The notes under the pieces were generated by a model, which was not told the origin of the DNA, did not search any database, and saw only the letters and a list, made by a program, of their open reading frames with translations. A program made the translations under genes and the position numbers. From positions 1 to 13,580 of the forward strand of contig DLQV01000078.1 of the NCBI GenBank assembly GCA_002474415.1: a stretch of DNA of 13,580 nt, in the 5' to 3' direction. The first letter of the stretch is position 1; every line of letters begins with the position of its first letter. Of the stretch, positions 5,715 through 13,574 are shown one piece after another. Origin of the DNA: Lachnospiraceae bacterium UBA7598 (GTDB taxonomy: Bacteria > Bacillota > Clostridia > Lachnospirales > Lachnospiraceae).

Positions 5715-8018
5715 TTATTTCTTTTTCACCTTTTCAGCAGCAGGTTTCATCAGCTTATCTTTGCCAAGATGAAGTTTCATGACATACCATAATGCAGCTG
5801 CAATAAAGATAGAAGAATACGTACCACTGATCAGACCAATCATAAGCGGTAATGCAAACTCACGGATCGAAGATACTCCGAGGATGAACAGCAGTAATAC
5901 CATGATGATGGTTGTAATGGATGTATTCAGTGAACGGGAAAGTGTCTGTGTCAGAGACCGGTTTGCCACCTCTGCCAGTGTCTCCGGTGTCTGTTTCTTC
6001 ATTCCCTGCATGTTCTCACGGATACGGTCAAAGATAACGATGGTATCATTGATGGAATATCCGACAATCGTAAGTACGCAGGCGATAAATGTATTACCTA
6101 CAGAAATACGAATCAATGCATAACCGGTTAACATAACAAGTACATCGTGTACCAGCGCAATAATTGCACTTCCTGCAAAACGAATATCCTTGAAACGGAA
6201 CCAGATATAAAACAGCATGAAAATACATGCAACGATCAATGCCTTAACCGCATTAGAACGCATTTCATTACTGATGGTAGAACCAATACTCTGGCTTTCG
6301 ATCGTAGACTCTTTTACGCCAAACTTGTCCACGAGCATCTTATTTACCTTTTCACGTTCGCTCAGGCTCAGTGTCTTTGTCTTGATGGTAACAACATTGC
6401 TGCCAGATACGGTACTTGCCTGGATGGCATTATCATTGATAACCTTTGCGACTTCCGGTACAATCTTGTCCTCTACCTGCTCAACGGTATAATCTTTTCC
6501 AAAATCTGCGGAAATGGATGTACCACCCTTAAATTCCAGACTGAAATTCAAAGCACCCTTTCCTGCTGTTCCGTAACCAATCATTCCAACAAATCCAGCT
6601 ACGATCACAACGATGGAGATAATAAAACATACCCAGCGATGCTTCATGAAATTGATTGTTTTACGCTCTTTTGCACGTCCATATAATTTCTCGTTTCTGC
6701 ATCCAACAGCATAAAATGCCAGATTTAACAGTCTTGAAATTACCAGTGCGGTAAACATGGAAACGATCAGGGAGATAATCAATGTATATGCAAATCCCTT
6801 AACAGTTCCAGAACCAAGCCACATCAGTACCAGTGCTGCAATAAAGGTTGTCACGTTACCGTCAATGATGGCTGACATTGCCTTTTTGTAACCTGTTTTA
6901 ATAGCCGTCAATACAGACTTGCCGGCTGCAATTTCCTCACGGATACGCGAGATAATAATAACATTCGCATCCACCGCCATACCGATACCGAGGATAACAC
7001 CCGCGATACCAGGAAGTGTCAGCGTAATTTCAAACAGATAAATCAAAGCTACCGTTACGGTCGTATAAATGGCAAGACCAATGGATGCAACCACACCGGA
7101 TAAGCTGTAGTTTAAGATCATGAAAAGCATAACAAGGATCAGTCCGATGATGGCTGCCTTGACACTGGAAGAAAGTGCCTTTCCACCCAGCTGTGCGCCT
7201 ACTACGGAAGATTCCATTTCTTCGAGTTTTAAGTTGATCGCACCTACACGGATAAATGTTGCAAGCTGCTCCGCTTCATCGTAATCAGACATACCGTTGA
7301 TGACACAGCTTCCGTCTTTGATCGCGCTCTCTACCTTCGGTACACTGATGAAATGGTCGTCATAGTAAATACCGATAGATTCCTGGGAAGAAGCTGCCTT
7401 TGTAGTTGCCTCTGCAAATATATCTGCAGCTTTTTTCTTTAATGTCAGCTGAACAACCGGCTCCTTGGTGCTTGTAGAGGTAGACTGATTGTAAGCTGCA
7501 TTGGCAGACTTTACATCATTACCGTCCATAATCACAGAACCGTTGTCGATCAGATCCTGAATATCATAGTTGAGCTTGTAGTTTCCTGTAGAACTGTCAT
7601 AAGAATAGTTCTCATTTCCATCAGAATCTTTCTGAACGATGAAATACAAAGATCCTGGACTTCCCAGATCCTCAAGTACGGCATTTGCATCATAAACACC
7701 TGGAATCTCTACGGTAATACGGTCATCACCAACCGGGTATACGGAATACTCGGTACTGTAACTTTCCGCACGCTCTTCGAGCTTTGCTACCGTATCATCG
7801 ATGTCTTTCTTGGATGGATTCTTGTCTTTGATCCGGTAAGTAATGGACACACCACCGGAAAGATCAAGACCAAGTTTAATACCTTCGGATTCCGTCTTGT
7901 TGTCAGTTTTTTTCTGACTTGTGCTTGTCGCAGACATAATCGTGCTCGTATAATATCCCAGTCCGATCAGACAGGCCAGGATAATCGCGATTATAGCGAC
8001 GCCCTTGCTTTTTTTCAT
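5715..8018 (-). CDS. secDF: Protein translocase subunit SecDF (SecD-SecF fusion)
   Basis: The 767-residue product fuses SecD and SecF, the proton-driven membrane proteins that help SecYEG pull exported proteins across the membrane. The SecD half has an N-terminal membrane anchor (about 7-28), the motif GLDLSGGVSITYRI (50-63), a large extracytoplasmic domain (about 60-280) and five more membrane segments including GIGMAVDANVIIISRIREE (344-362) with Asp350. The SecF half begins at about residue 455, with NFSLEFKGGTSI (491-502) and GYSINDTIVIFDRIREN (653-669) containing Asp658. Both acidic residues match the positions implicated in proton transport. Twelve membrane segments are expected. A lysine-rich tail ends the protein. 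The gene starts 21 bases after scfB, with an AGGAAGGAA ribosome site, so it is the last gene of the scf operon. This SCIFF-to-SecD/F adjacency recurs in Clostridia. Confidence 0.95.
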   Translation of the reverse strand: MKKSKGVAIIAIILACLIGLGYYTSTIMSATSTSQKKTDNKTESEGIKLGLDLSGGVSITYRIKDKNPSKKDIDDTVAKLEERAESYSTEYSVYPVGDDRITVEIPGVYDANAVLEDLGSPGSLYFIVQKDSDGNENYSYDSSTGNYKLNYDIQDLIDNGSVIMDGNDVKSANAAYNQSTSTSTKEPVVQLTLKKKAADIFAEATTKAASSQESIGIYYDDHFISVPKVESAIKDGSCVINGMSDYDEAEQLATFIRVGAINLKLEEMESSVVGAQLGGKALSSSVKAAIIGLILVMLFMILNYSLSGVVASIGLAIYTTVTVALIYLFEITLTLPGIAGVILGIGMAVDANVIIISRIREEIAAGKSVLTAIKTGYKKAMSAIIDGNVTTFIAALVLMWLGSGTVKGFAYTLIISLIVSMFTALVISRLLNLAFYAVGCRNEKLYGRAKERKTINFMKHRWVCFIISIVVIVAGFVGMIGYGTAGKGALNFSLEFKGGTSISADFGKDYTVEQVEDKIVPEVAKVINDNAIQASTVSGSNVVTIKTKTLSLSEREKVNKMLVDKFGVKESTIESQSIGSTISNEMRSNAVKALIVACIFMLFYIWFRFKDIRFAGSAIIALVHDVLVMLTGYALIRISVGNTFIACVLTIVGYSINDTIVIFDRIRENMQGMKKQTPETLAEVANRSLTQTLSRSLNTSITTIIMVLLLFILGVSSIREFALPLMIGLISGTYSSIFIAAALWYVMKLHLGKDKLMKPAAEKVKKK

Positions 8019-8039
8019 TTTTGCTTCCTTCCTATTCCT

Positions 8040-9395
8040 TTAATTTTCCGCTTCCGCAGCTTTTATCATGATTGCGCATTCGATACGTTTCTTCTGGAGT
8101 TCACATCCCAGATCATAAGCATCTGTGATGGTTCCATGGAAATTGTACGAATTTGCAGCACATCCCCCACTACAGTAAAATCTGGCAAAACACTTACGGC
8201 ACTTTTCTTTTGCATAGACATTGCAGCACTTAAACTCGTCGCGAAGCTGTGTATTCTTCACACCTTCCCAGACATTTCCCATCAGGAAATCTTCATTTCC
8301 GACAAACTGATGACACGGATACAGATCTCCCCACGGTGTAACCGCAAGATATTCTGTTCCGGAACCGCATCCGGACAGACGCTTGTACACACAAGGGCCA
8401 CCTTCCAGGTCAATCATGAAATGGAAGAAATTGAAAGAATTTCCTTCTCTGTTACGGCGGACCATCTCTGCCGCGAGTTTATCATATTCTTCAAAGAGTA
8501 CCGGAAGATCCTCTTCCTGCAGTGCATATTCGTCTGTTGGCTGTGCGACAACCGGCTCAACAGAGATCTGCTTGAATCCCAGATCTGCCAGATGCAGTAC
8601 ATCCTTAGAAAAATCCGTGTTGAAATGCGTATAGGTACCACGGACATAGTAGCGCTCCTGATTCCGGCTCTCCGCAAGCTTCTGGAACTTCGGGACAATC
8701 AGATCGTAGCTTCCCGCACCCTTTCGGAATGGACGCATACGGTCATTTACTTCTTTTCTTCCGTCAATACTTAAAACGACATTATCCATTTCCTTATTTG
8801 CAAATTCCATGATATCGTCGTTTAACAACACTCCGTTCGTTGTCAGCGTAAACCGGAAATGCTTGTCATGCAGCTTTTCCTGTTCCCTTCCATAGGCAAC
8901 TAACTGTTTTACCACATCAAAGTTCATGAGTGGCTCTCCGCCAAAGAAATCTACCTCAAGATTTTTTCGGTTTCCAGAGTTTGCAATCAGAAAATCAAGT
9001 GCCTGCTTTCCTGTCTCATAAGACATCAACGCTCTTCGACCATGATATTCGCCCTCTTCCGCAAAACAATAGCGGCAGGCAAGGTTGCAGTCATGTGCAA
9101 TATGTAAACACAATGCCTTTACTACGGTCGGCCGTTTCTTAAAATCAACAATCTTTTGTTCGTATGCATCTTCGGTAAACAGGTCTCCCTGCTCCTTTAA
9201 CTGCTCTACTTCTTCAATTGCCTCTTCAATTTCATTCTTCGGATACTGCTTCTGTAACTGTGCAATGATCTCATCCCTGGAATGATCCTCAAATAATGCG
9301 ATCACGTCGTAAGTCACATCGTCCACTACATGAATCGCACCGGAGTTTACGTCTAATACAATATCATAGCCATTGTTCTTAAACTGATGAACCAC
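8040..9395 (-). CDS. scfB: SCIFF (ranthipeptide) radical SAM maturase
   Basis: The 451-residue product is a radical SAM/SPASM peptide-modifying enzyme of the CteB/ScfB type. Residues about 1-90 form a RiPP-recognition-like domain that should hold the precursor's leader. The [4Fe-4S]/SAM cysteines are C103, C107 and C110 (CNLACRYC), followed by the FFGGEP segment (150-155). The C-terminal SPASM domain has auxiliary-cluster cysteines C335, C343, C361, C390/C391, C399, C402, C408, C412 and C431. In the characterised homologue from Clostridium thermocellum the enzyme makes a thioether between a SCIFF cysteine and a threonine alpha-carbon. The start codon is GTG at 9395, with GAGAGG about 10 bases upstream. 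It lies between its substrate gene scfA and secDF, 21 bases before the latter. Confidence 0.95.
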   Translation of the reverse strand: MVHQFKNNGYDIVLDVNSGAIHVVDDVTYDVIALFEDHSRDEIIAQLQKQYPKNEIEEAIEEVEQLKEQGDLFTEDAYEQKIVDFKKRPTVVKALCLHIAHDCNLACRYCFAEEGEYHGRRALMSYETGKQALDFLIANSGNRKNLEVDFFGGEPLMNFDVVKQLVAYGREQEKLHDKHFRFTLTTNGVLLNDDIMEFANKEMDNVVLSIDGRKEVNDRMRPFRKGAGSYDLIVPKFQKLAESRNQERYYVRGTYTHFNTDFSKDVLHLADLGFKQISVEPVVAQPTDEYALQEEDLPVLFEEYDKLAAEMVRRNREGNSFNFFHFMIDLEGGPCVYKRLSGCGSGTEYLAVTPWGDLYPCHQFVGNEDFLMGNVWEGVKNTQLRDEFKCCNVYAKEKCRKCFARFYCSGGCAANSYNFHGTITDAYDLGCELQKKRIECAIMIKAAEAEN

Positions 9396-9420
9396 TATAA
9401 TATTTCCTCTCTTTCTTAAA

Positions 9421-9459
9421 CATAATAAAACCGCGCGCTACGCACGCGGCTTTATTATG
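9421..9459 (-). terminator. Strong hairpin between scfA and scfB (attenuator / partial terminator)
   Basis: A 15-base inverted repeat (9421-9435 with 9445-9459, one G-U pair on the minus strand) encloses 9 bases that can pair further, leaving a 3-base loop. The lower stem is GC-rich (CCGCG/CGCGG) and is followed by an interrupted T-run on the minus strand (GGTTTTATTATGTTT). It lies 50 bases after the scfA stop and 26 bases before scfB. It would let most transcripts end after the precursor while some continue into the enzyme. Confidence 0.8.
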
Positions 9460-9490
9460 CCTTATTTTTCTTACTTAGCGTTCGGGCTAC

Positions 9491-9517
9491 GTAAGCAATC
9501 ACTCTGTGATTACTTAC
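9491..9517 (-). repeat. Inverted repeat over the scfA stop codon
   Basis: GTAAGCAATCAC (9491-9502) and GTGATTACTTAC (9506-9517) form a 12-base stem with a 3-base loop; on the minus-strand RNA the single mismatch becomes a G-U pair. The stem includes the scfA stop codon (9510-9512) and has no T-run after it, so it is more likely an RNA stability or processing element than a terminator. Confidence 0.7.
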
Positions 9518-9653
9518 ACTTCTCGCAAGTCTGGTTTCCTACTGTACAAGATGTCTTACATGCAGACTGGCATGATGTCTGGCACTCGCCACATCCACCT
9601 GTCTTGATTGTGTTCTGTAACTTTCTTGTATTTAATGTCTTTACATGCTTCAT
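9510..9653 (-). CDS. scfA: SCIFF ranthipeptide precursor (six cysteines in forty-five residues)
   Basis: This 47-residue peptide is the SCIFF precursor modified by the adjacent radical SAM enzyme. The N-terminal leader MKHVKTLNTRKL is typical of the family. The core has cysteines at 21, 24, 28, 32, 36 and 43, with GGCGECQTSCQSACKTSC spanning 19-36. Cys32 and Thr37, the pair reported to form the thioether in the C. thermocellum homologue, are both present at the same numbering. A seventh cysteine, Cys46, lies just before the C-terminal lysine. I chose ATG 9653 because AAAGGAG stands about 10 bases upstream and the family begins MKH; the frame is open much further upstream only by chance, through another gene. 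The reported roles of mature ranthipeptides, such as quorum-type signalling in some clostridia, are not established here, and no dedicated exporter or protease is visible. Confidence 0.95.
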   Translation of the reverse strand: MKHVKTLNTRKLQNTIKTGGCGECQTSCQSACKTSCTVGNQTCEKCK

Positions 9654-9695
9654 GAGAATCTCTCCTTTGTCTGTTTTTTCGGATTTCCCGTCTAT

Positions 9696-9731
9696 CTGTG
9701 TTATTATATCACAGCCGGCGCCATAAGGAAA
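9696..9731 (-). promoter_or_regulatory. Extended -10 promoter of scfA with flanking inverted repeat
   Basis: A perfect TATAAT (9703-9708) is preceded by TGA, giving an extended -10; the -35 (TTTCCT, 9726-9731, 17-base spacer) is poor, as is common with extended -10 promoters. CTGTG (9696-9700) and CACAG (9710-9714) flank the -10 symmetrically and may be an operator. Transcription would start near 9696, leaving a leader of about 43 bases. It lets scfA be expressed apart from the genes upstream. Confidence 0.68.
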
Positions 9732-9753
9732 GTATTTTTTTATACACTCCCTG

Positions 9754-10158
9754 TCATCTCCCCTTTTTCCATCGCACACTTCCCAGCAAAGCTGCCGCTG
9801 TGCACAAAATCCAGATAGTAAGCGTTTCTCCTTCCAGTGCAATCCAGCCCTTTCCCTGTATACAGGAACAGACATACAGGACTCCGAAAAAACAGCTTCC
9901 AAGCAAAACTGCACAAAGCGGGACCACACCGCATTTGCATGCCCGTAGCATTTTTCCACCAGTGAGACAGGATAACGCATACCACACCGTAATCCCCGCA
10001 CGGATCAGTTCCACCGACAATCTCATCGAATATGAGATCCAGCACCACAACAGGAAAAACGCCGCAGAGAGCAGACATGTGCCTATAAAGCTGCCTGCAA
10101 ACTTTGCGACGTTTCTTCCCGTTTTTTTATTTTTTATTTGTTCCTGCTCATTCTCCAC
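9754..10158 (-). CDS. Small multi-pass membrane protein, resembles TIGR04086 family
   Basis: The 134-residue product has a charged, lysine-rich N-terminus (1-15) and about four hydrophobic segments (near 17-42, 48-66, 73-97 and 107-126), ending WKKGR, so it is an integral membrane protein. From memory, clostridial SCIFF loci often carry a membrane protein of this size and layout (TIGR04086) beside the precursor; I cannot confirm this by search. The start codon is GTG at 10158 with GGAGGAG 5 bases upstream; another SD-like AAGGAGG lies 23-29 bases upstream without a usable start. It lies 63 bases after asnS and 100 bases before scfA, with the scfA promoter in that gap. Other reading frames over the same DNA give long but unconvincing proteins. 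Its function is unknown; a role with the SCIFF peptide or SecDF is only suggested by position. Confidence 0.78.
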   Translation of the reverse strand: MENEQEQIKNKKTGRNVAKFAGSFIGTCLLSAAFFLLWCWISYSMRLSVELIRAGITVWYALSCLTGGKMLRACKCGVVPLCAVLLGSCFFGVLYVCSCIQGKGWIALEGETLTIWILCTAAALLGSVRWKKGR

Positions 10159-10221
10159 ACATACTCCTCCGGAAATTGTCCTCCTTAGAGTTTATGGAAA
10201 ATGCATTTCTTTTATTCCATT

Positions 10222-11613
10222 TTACAGTTCACAGTTGTTTACGGTTCTAGGGAACGGAATGACATCACGGATATTTGCCATACCGGTCAGGTACATCACG
10301 CAACGCTCAAATCCCAGACCGAATCCGGCATGTCTGGCCGATCCGTATTTGCGCAGATCCAGATAAAACTTGTAATCGTCCTCTTTCAGTCCCAATTCCT
10401 GAATACGTGCCAGCAGTTTGTCGTAATCGTCCTCTCTCTGACTTCCGCCGATGATCTCTCCGATTCCCGGAACAAGACAGTCGACTGCTGCAACGGTCTT
10501 TCCGTCTTCGTTGAGTTTCATATAAAATGCCTTGATTTCCTTCGGATAATCCGTTACAAATACCGGTCTCTTATAAATCTGCTCCGTCAGGTAACGCTCA
10601 TGTTCTGTCTGCAGATCGCATCCCCAGGATACCTTGTAATCAAACTTGTCATTGTGTTTTGACAGAATCTTAATTGCTTCGGTGTATGTCACACGTGCAA
10701 AATCGTTGTTTACGACGTTCTCCAGGCGATCCAGCAGTCCCTTATCCACAAAATTATTAAAGAATGCCATCTCTTCCGGCGCATGCTCAATCACATAATT
10801 GATCACATACTTTAACATGCTTTCTGCCAGCATCATATCATCTTCGAGATCTGCAAAAGCGATCTCCGGCTCAATCATCCAGAATTCTGCCGCATGTCTG
10901 GTTGTGTTGGAATTTTCCGCACGGAAGGTCGGTCCAAACGTATAAATGTTTTTAAATGCCATTGCATAGGTTTCCCCGTTTAACTGACCGGAGACGGTAA
11001 GATTGGTTGGTTTTCCAAAGAAATCCTTTGTATAATCTACCGTTCCATCTGGTTTCTTCGGCACATCTTTTAAATCCAGTGTTGTTACCTGGAACATTTC
11101 CCCGGCACCCTCACAGTCGCTTCCCGTGATCAGTGGGGTATGCACGTATACAAAATCGCGCTCCTGGAAAAACTTGTGGATTGCGTACGCACACAGGGAG
11201 CGCACACGGAACACAGCCTCAAACGTATTGGTCCTCGGACGCAGATGTGAAATGGTACGCAGATATTCAAACGTATGACGCTTTTTCTGCAGTGGATAAT
11301 CCGGTGTCGATGCACCTTCCACGGTTACCTCTGCCGCCTGGATTTCAAATGGCTGCTTTGCTTCCGGTGTAGGCACTAACTGTCCCTTTACAATGATTGC
11401 TGCTCCGACATTAATCTTGCAGACTTCCTCGTAATTTTCCAGACCATCTCCGTATACCACCTGGATTGGTTCAAAGAATGTTCCGTCATTCACTACAATG
11501 AATCCAAAATTTTTGGAATTGCGGTTGCTTCTGACCCATCCGCCGATTGTCACCTGCTGGTTTTCATACTTGATCGTATTTCTGAAAATCTCTCTGACAT
11601 TTACTAACTCCAT
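10222..11613 (-). CDS. asnS: Asparaginyl-tRNA synthetase
   Basis: The 463-residue product is a class IIb synthetase that charges tRNA-Asn in the cytosol. Residues about 1-105 form the OB-fold anticodon-binding domain ([19 protein letters not shown], 21-39). The catalytic domain contains the [10 protein letters not shown] segment (165-174), class II motif 2 [21 protein letters not shown] as two parts ([11 protein letters not shown] 230-240, EFWMIEPE 243-250) and motif 3 in [15 protein letters not shown] (430-444), ending IRDVIPFPR. These features mark asparagine rather than aspartate specificity. The start at 11613 has CGGAGGGA 4 bases upstream. It is 46 bases downstream of the lipoprotein gene with no terminator between, so the two may be co-transcribed. 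The gap is too short for a T-box leader. Confidence 0.97.
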   Translation of the reverse strand: MELVNVREIFRNTIKYENQQVTIGGWVRSNRNSKNFGFIVVNDGTFFEPIQVVYGDGLENYEEVCKINVGAAIIVKGQLVPTPEAKQPFEIQAAEVTVEGASTPDYPLQKKRHTFEYLRTISHLRPRTNTFEAVFRVRSLCAYAIHKFFQERDFVYVHTPLITGSDCEGAGEMFQVTTLDLKDVPKKPDGTVDYTKDFFGKPTNLTVSGQLNGETYAMAFKNIYTFGPTFRAENSNTTRHAAEFWMIEPEIAFADLEDDMMLAESMLKYVINYVIEHAPEEMAFFNNFVDKGLLDRLENVVNNDFARVTYTEAIKILSKHNDKFDYKVSWGCDLQTEHERYLTEQIYKRPVFVTDYPKEIKAFYMKLNEDGKTVAAVDCLVPGIGEIIGGSQREDDYDKLLARIQELGLKEDDYKFYLDLRKYGSARHAGFGLGFERCVMYLTGMANIRDVIPFPRTVNNCEL

Positions 11614-11659
11614 ACTGTCCCTCCGTTAAAAATCTATCCCTTAGTTTTTATTGACTCTT

Positions 11660-12877
11660 TTAGTTTTCTGTCGACTCGGTTGCCTGTGTATCCGGTTTTA
11701 CCGTAACATTGGCTTTCTCTACAACATACGAAATTGCCTGATTTACCACATACAGCTGACGAAGTGTTTTCTTTCCATCTGCCTTGTTTCCAACTCCGTA
11801 ATATTCATATACGGCATTTTCATCCGCCATCTGGCTGTTGCTCGAGCTTACCAGATAATCTACAAAAGATTTGAAATCGTCATCGCTGACCTTGATGTTT
11901 TCTTTTTCCGCGATCCGTCCAAAAATAAATTCAATTTTAATCTGCTTTGTCATCAGTTTTTTCCACTGCTTCTTCATATCGTCTACCGTGGTACTGTTTT
12001 TCTTTGCATACTGTTCCAGAGTCTGTGTATCGTTGCAGTTGTCCTCTTCAAACTCATGCTGATATTCCTGCAGACGCGCATCCAGATATTCATCCGGAAT
12101 TGTCACTTCACATTTGTCCAGCAGATAATCTTCTACTGCACTGATGCTTGCCTGGGATTTGGAATTGGCTGCCTGCTTTTCCAATACCTGACGCACATAT
12201 GCAATCAGATCCTTCTTCGTCGTAATCTTCTGCTCCGTAAATGCATCTGCGACCATGTCATCGGTCAGTGTATCCATGGTGACCGGCTTATAAATGCCCT
12301 TGATTTTAAATTTGAATGTCGTTTTCTTTCCTGCCAGATTGGAGGACTGATAGTCATCCGGGAATGTCACATCTGAGCTCACCTCGTCCCCGACTTTTGC
12401 GCCCACAAGGCCATCACTGAAACCATCTATATAGTTCGTCTTTTTTTCTGCATCACAGTTGTTTGCCACATCAATCATCGTATCTGTCGCAGAACCCCCG
12501 TCAAATGCATCTCCGTCCAGATAACCGGTATAATCCACTTTGACATAATCATCCTTTTGAACGGTATCACGATCCTTTACTTCAACACCAGTGATTCCAT
12601 AATACGGAAGCAACGACATTAAATTCTGCTCTACCTGATCATCGGTCACATCATAATTTCCGGAAATGGTCACATCAATGCCTTTATAATCTGCAAGTTT
12701 TGTCACCAGCTTAGACAGATCCAGCTTCATCTGTGCGCTGTGCGGTCCGTCAAACACTTCACTTGCGGTCTCCTGTGTTCCCTGCTGGGTACTTGTTTTT
12801 TTATCACTCTTTGCACATGCACCCATGGACAAAGCCATTGTCATGCATAAAAAAAGTATAACCACTCTTTTCTTCAT
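11660..12877 (-). CDS. Secreted trigger-factor-like foldase lipoprotein (FKBP domain plus chaperone domain)
   Basis: The 405-residue product begins with a lipoprotein signal (MKKRVVILFL hydrophobic core, then SMGAC with Cys21 as the lipid-attachment site), so it should be anchored outside the cell membrane. A Ser/Thr/Gln-rich linker follows. Residues about 105-197 form an FKBP-type peptidyl-prolyl isomerase domain with trigger-factor character (VKVDYTGYLDGDAFDGG, 112-128; FSDGLVGAKVGDEVSSDVTFP, from 153). Residues about 200-392 resemble the helical C-terminal chaperone domain of trigger factor. The ribosome-binding N-terminal domain of cytosolic trigger factor is absent. It probably folds exported proteins, analogous to PrsA, though its clients are unknown. 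I chose ATG 12877 because the signal peptide starts there; the frame is open to 12928. The ribosome site is AGAAGGA, about 11 bases upstream. It lies upstream of asnS and diverges from the gene at 13018. Confidence 0.88.
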   Translation of the reverse strand: MKKRVVILFLCMTMALSMGACAKSDKKTSTQQGTQETASEVFDGPHSAQMKLDLSKLVTKLADYKGIDVTISGNYDVTDDQVEQNLMSLLPYYGITGVEVKDRDTVQKDDYVKVDYTGYLDGDAFDGGSATDTMIDVANNCDAEKKTNYIDGFSDGLVGAKVGDEVSSDVTFPDDYQSSNLAGKKTTFKFKIKGIYKPVTMDTLTDDMVADAFTEQKITTKKDLIAYVRQVLEKQAANSKSQASISAVEDYLLDKCEVTIPDEYLDARLQEYQHEFEEDNCNDTQTLEQYAKKNSTTVDDMKKQWKKLMTKQIKIEFIFGRIAEKENIKVSDDDFKSFVDYLVSSSNSQMADENAVYEYYGVGNKADGKKTLRQLYVVNQAISYVVEKANVTVKPDTQATESTEN

Positions 12878-12918
12878 AATCTTACGAATCCTTCTTTCTT
12901 TCCTTTTACAACTAATTA

Positions 12919-12947
12919 AACATACCATAAATCCAAAGAAAATACAA
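12919..12947 (-). promoter_or_regulatory. Candidate promoter of the lipoprotein-asnS unit
   Basis: TTGTAT (12942-12947) and TATGTT (12919-12924) are 17 bases apart on the minus strand, about 40 bases before the lipoprotein start. Matches to consensus are modest (3 and 4 of 6), so this is the best candidate in the divergent intergenic region rather than a sure promoter. Confidence 0.4.
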
Positions 12948-12957
12948 ACAGTAAACG

Positions 12958-12986
12958 TTGATTTTTGGCTAAATCTTTGCTACAAT
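12958..12986 (+). promoter_or_regulatory. Promoter of the plus-strand membrane protein gene
   Basis: TTGATT (12958-12963) and TACAAT (12981-12986) are 17 bases apart. A TG one base before the -10 gives an extended -10 element. Transcription would start near 12993, followed by the ribosome site GAGGAGG (13003-13009) and ATG 13018. Confidence 0.75.
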
Positions 12987-13017
12987 GAATTTTAGTATGT
13001 AGAGGAGGAAATCCACG

Positions 13018-13521
13018 ATGAAATCAATAGGAATCGTATTATTAGTGATTGCCATTATTCTGGTAGCCGCTATGATCGTCTTGTACTTTCTCGGAAAGAA
13101 AGCACAAAAGAAAAAAGAAGAACAGGATGAACAGATGAAAGCCGCTGCCCAGACAGTGACGATGCTGATTATCGACAAAAAGCGAATGAAAATGAAAGAT
13201 GCCGGTCTTCCTGCACAGGTAATGGAACAGGCCAATAAACTCATGCAGCGTGCCAAACTTCCGATCGTAAAAGCAAAAGTCGGACCAAGAGTCATGACAC
13301 TGATCGCAGACGAGCAGGTCTACGACGATATTCCGGTAAAGAAAGAAGTAAAAGCAACGGTCAGTGGTCTTTATATCACCGGTGTCCGTGGTCTCCGTGG
13401 TCCGTTGGAAAAGCCGGCCAAGAAGAAAAAAGGATTCCGTGCAAGACTTCAGGAGAAATACAATGAAGCCAGCGCACAGTTGAAGGAAACCAAATCCGGT
13501 TCCACCAAGAAAAAGAAATAA
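13018..13521 (+). CDS. Membrane-anchored basic protein of unknown function
   Basis: I do not recognise this 167-residue protein. Residues 4-26 form one strong membrane segment (IGIVLLVIAIILVAAMIVLY), followed by a highly charged, lysine-rich stretch (27-42). A central region (about 43-125) looks folded, with a helical part (VMEQANKLMQRAKLP) and a probable beta-rich part (VGPRVMTLIADEQVYDD to VSGLYITGVRG). The tail (from about 133) is very basic and ends STKKKK. An N-terminal anchor with a small cytosolic domain recalls YajC in layout only; the YajC sequence signature is not visible. The ribosome site GAGGAGG lies 8 bases before the ATG. It is the only plus-strand gene, is divergent from the lipoprotein gene, and has its own promoter and terminator, so it is a single-gene unit. 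Confidence 0.85.
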   Translation: MKSIGIVLLVIAIILVAAMIVLYFLGKKAQKKKEEQDEQMKAAAQTVTMLIIDKKRMKMKDAGLPAQVMEQANKLMQRAKLPIVKAKVGPRVMTLIADEQVYDDIPVKKEVKATVSGLYITGVRGLRGPLEKPAKKKKGFRARLQEKYNEASAQLKETKSGSTKKKK

Positions 13522-13532
13522 TGTATTTATTG

Positions 13533-13574
13533 AAAAAGCTTATCTTCCACTGGAAAGATAAGCTTTTTCTTTTG
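13533..13574 (+). terminator. Terminator after the plus-strand membrane protein gene
   Basis: A 14-base perfect inverted repeat (13533-13546 with 13555-13568; AAAAAGCTTATCTT and complement) with an 8-base loop ends in five T and is followed by CTTTTG. It starts 12 bases past the stop. The A-run on the left arm means it could also stop transcripts entering from the right on the minus strand. Confidence 0.92.

Noticed and set aside
9510..10001. 163-residue protein that includes the SCIFF sequence at its C-terminus
   Set aside because: The upstream part overlaps the membrane protein gene in another frame, has no family features and crosses the scfA promoter. The ribosome site and the MKH start favour the 47-residue product.
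9740..10078. 112-residue cysteine-rich frame overlapping the small membrane protein
   Set aside because: It is a shifted frame over the same DNA, lacks a ribosome site and does not give a coherent membrane or domain pattern.
10159..10221. Weak ATGGAA/TTCCAT stem after asnS as a terminator
   Set aside because: The arms are short and AT-rich with a long loop and no U-tract, so termination between asnS and the membrane protein gene is not supported.
11614..11659. T-box leader for asnS
   Set aside because: The gap to the upstream lipoprotein gene is 46 bases and shows only a ribosome site.
11660..12877. Ordinary cytosolic trigger factor (tig)
   Set aside because: It has a lipoprotein signal and lacks the N-terminal ribosome-binding domain.
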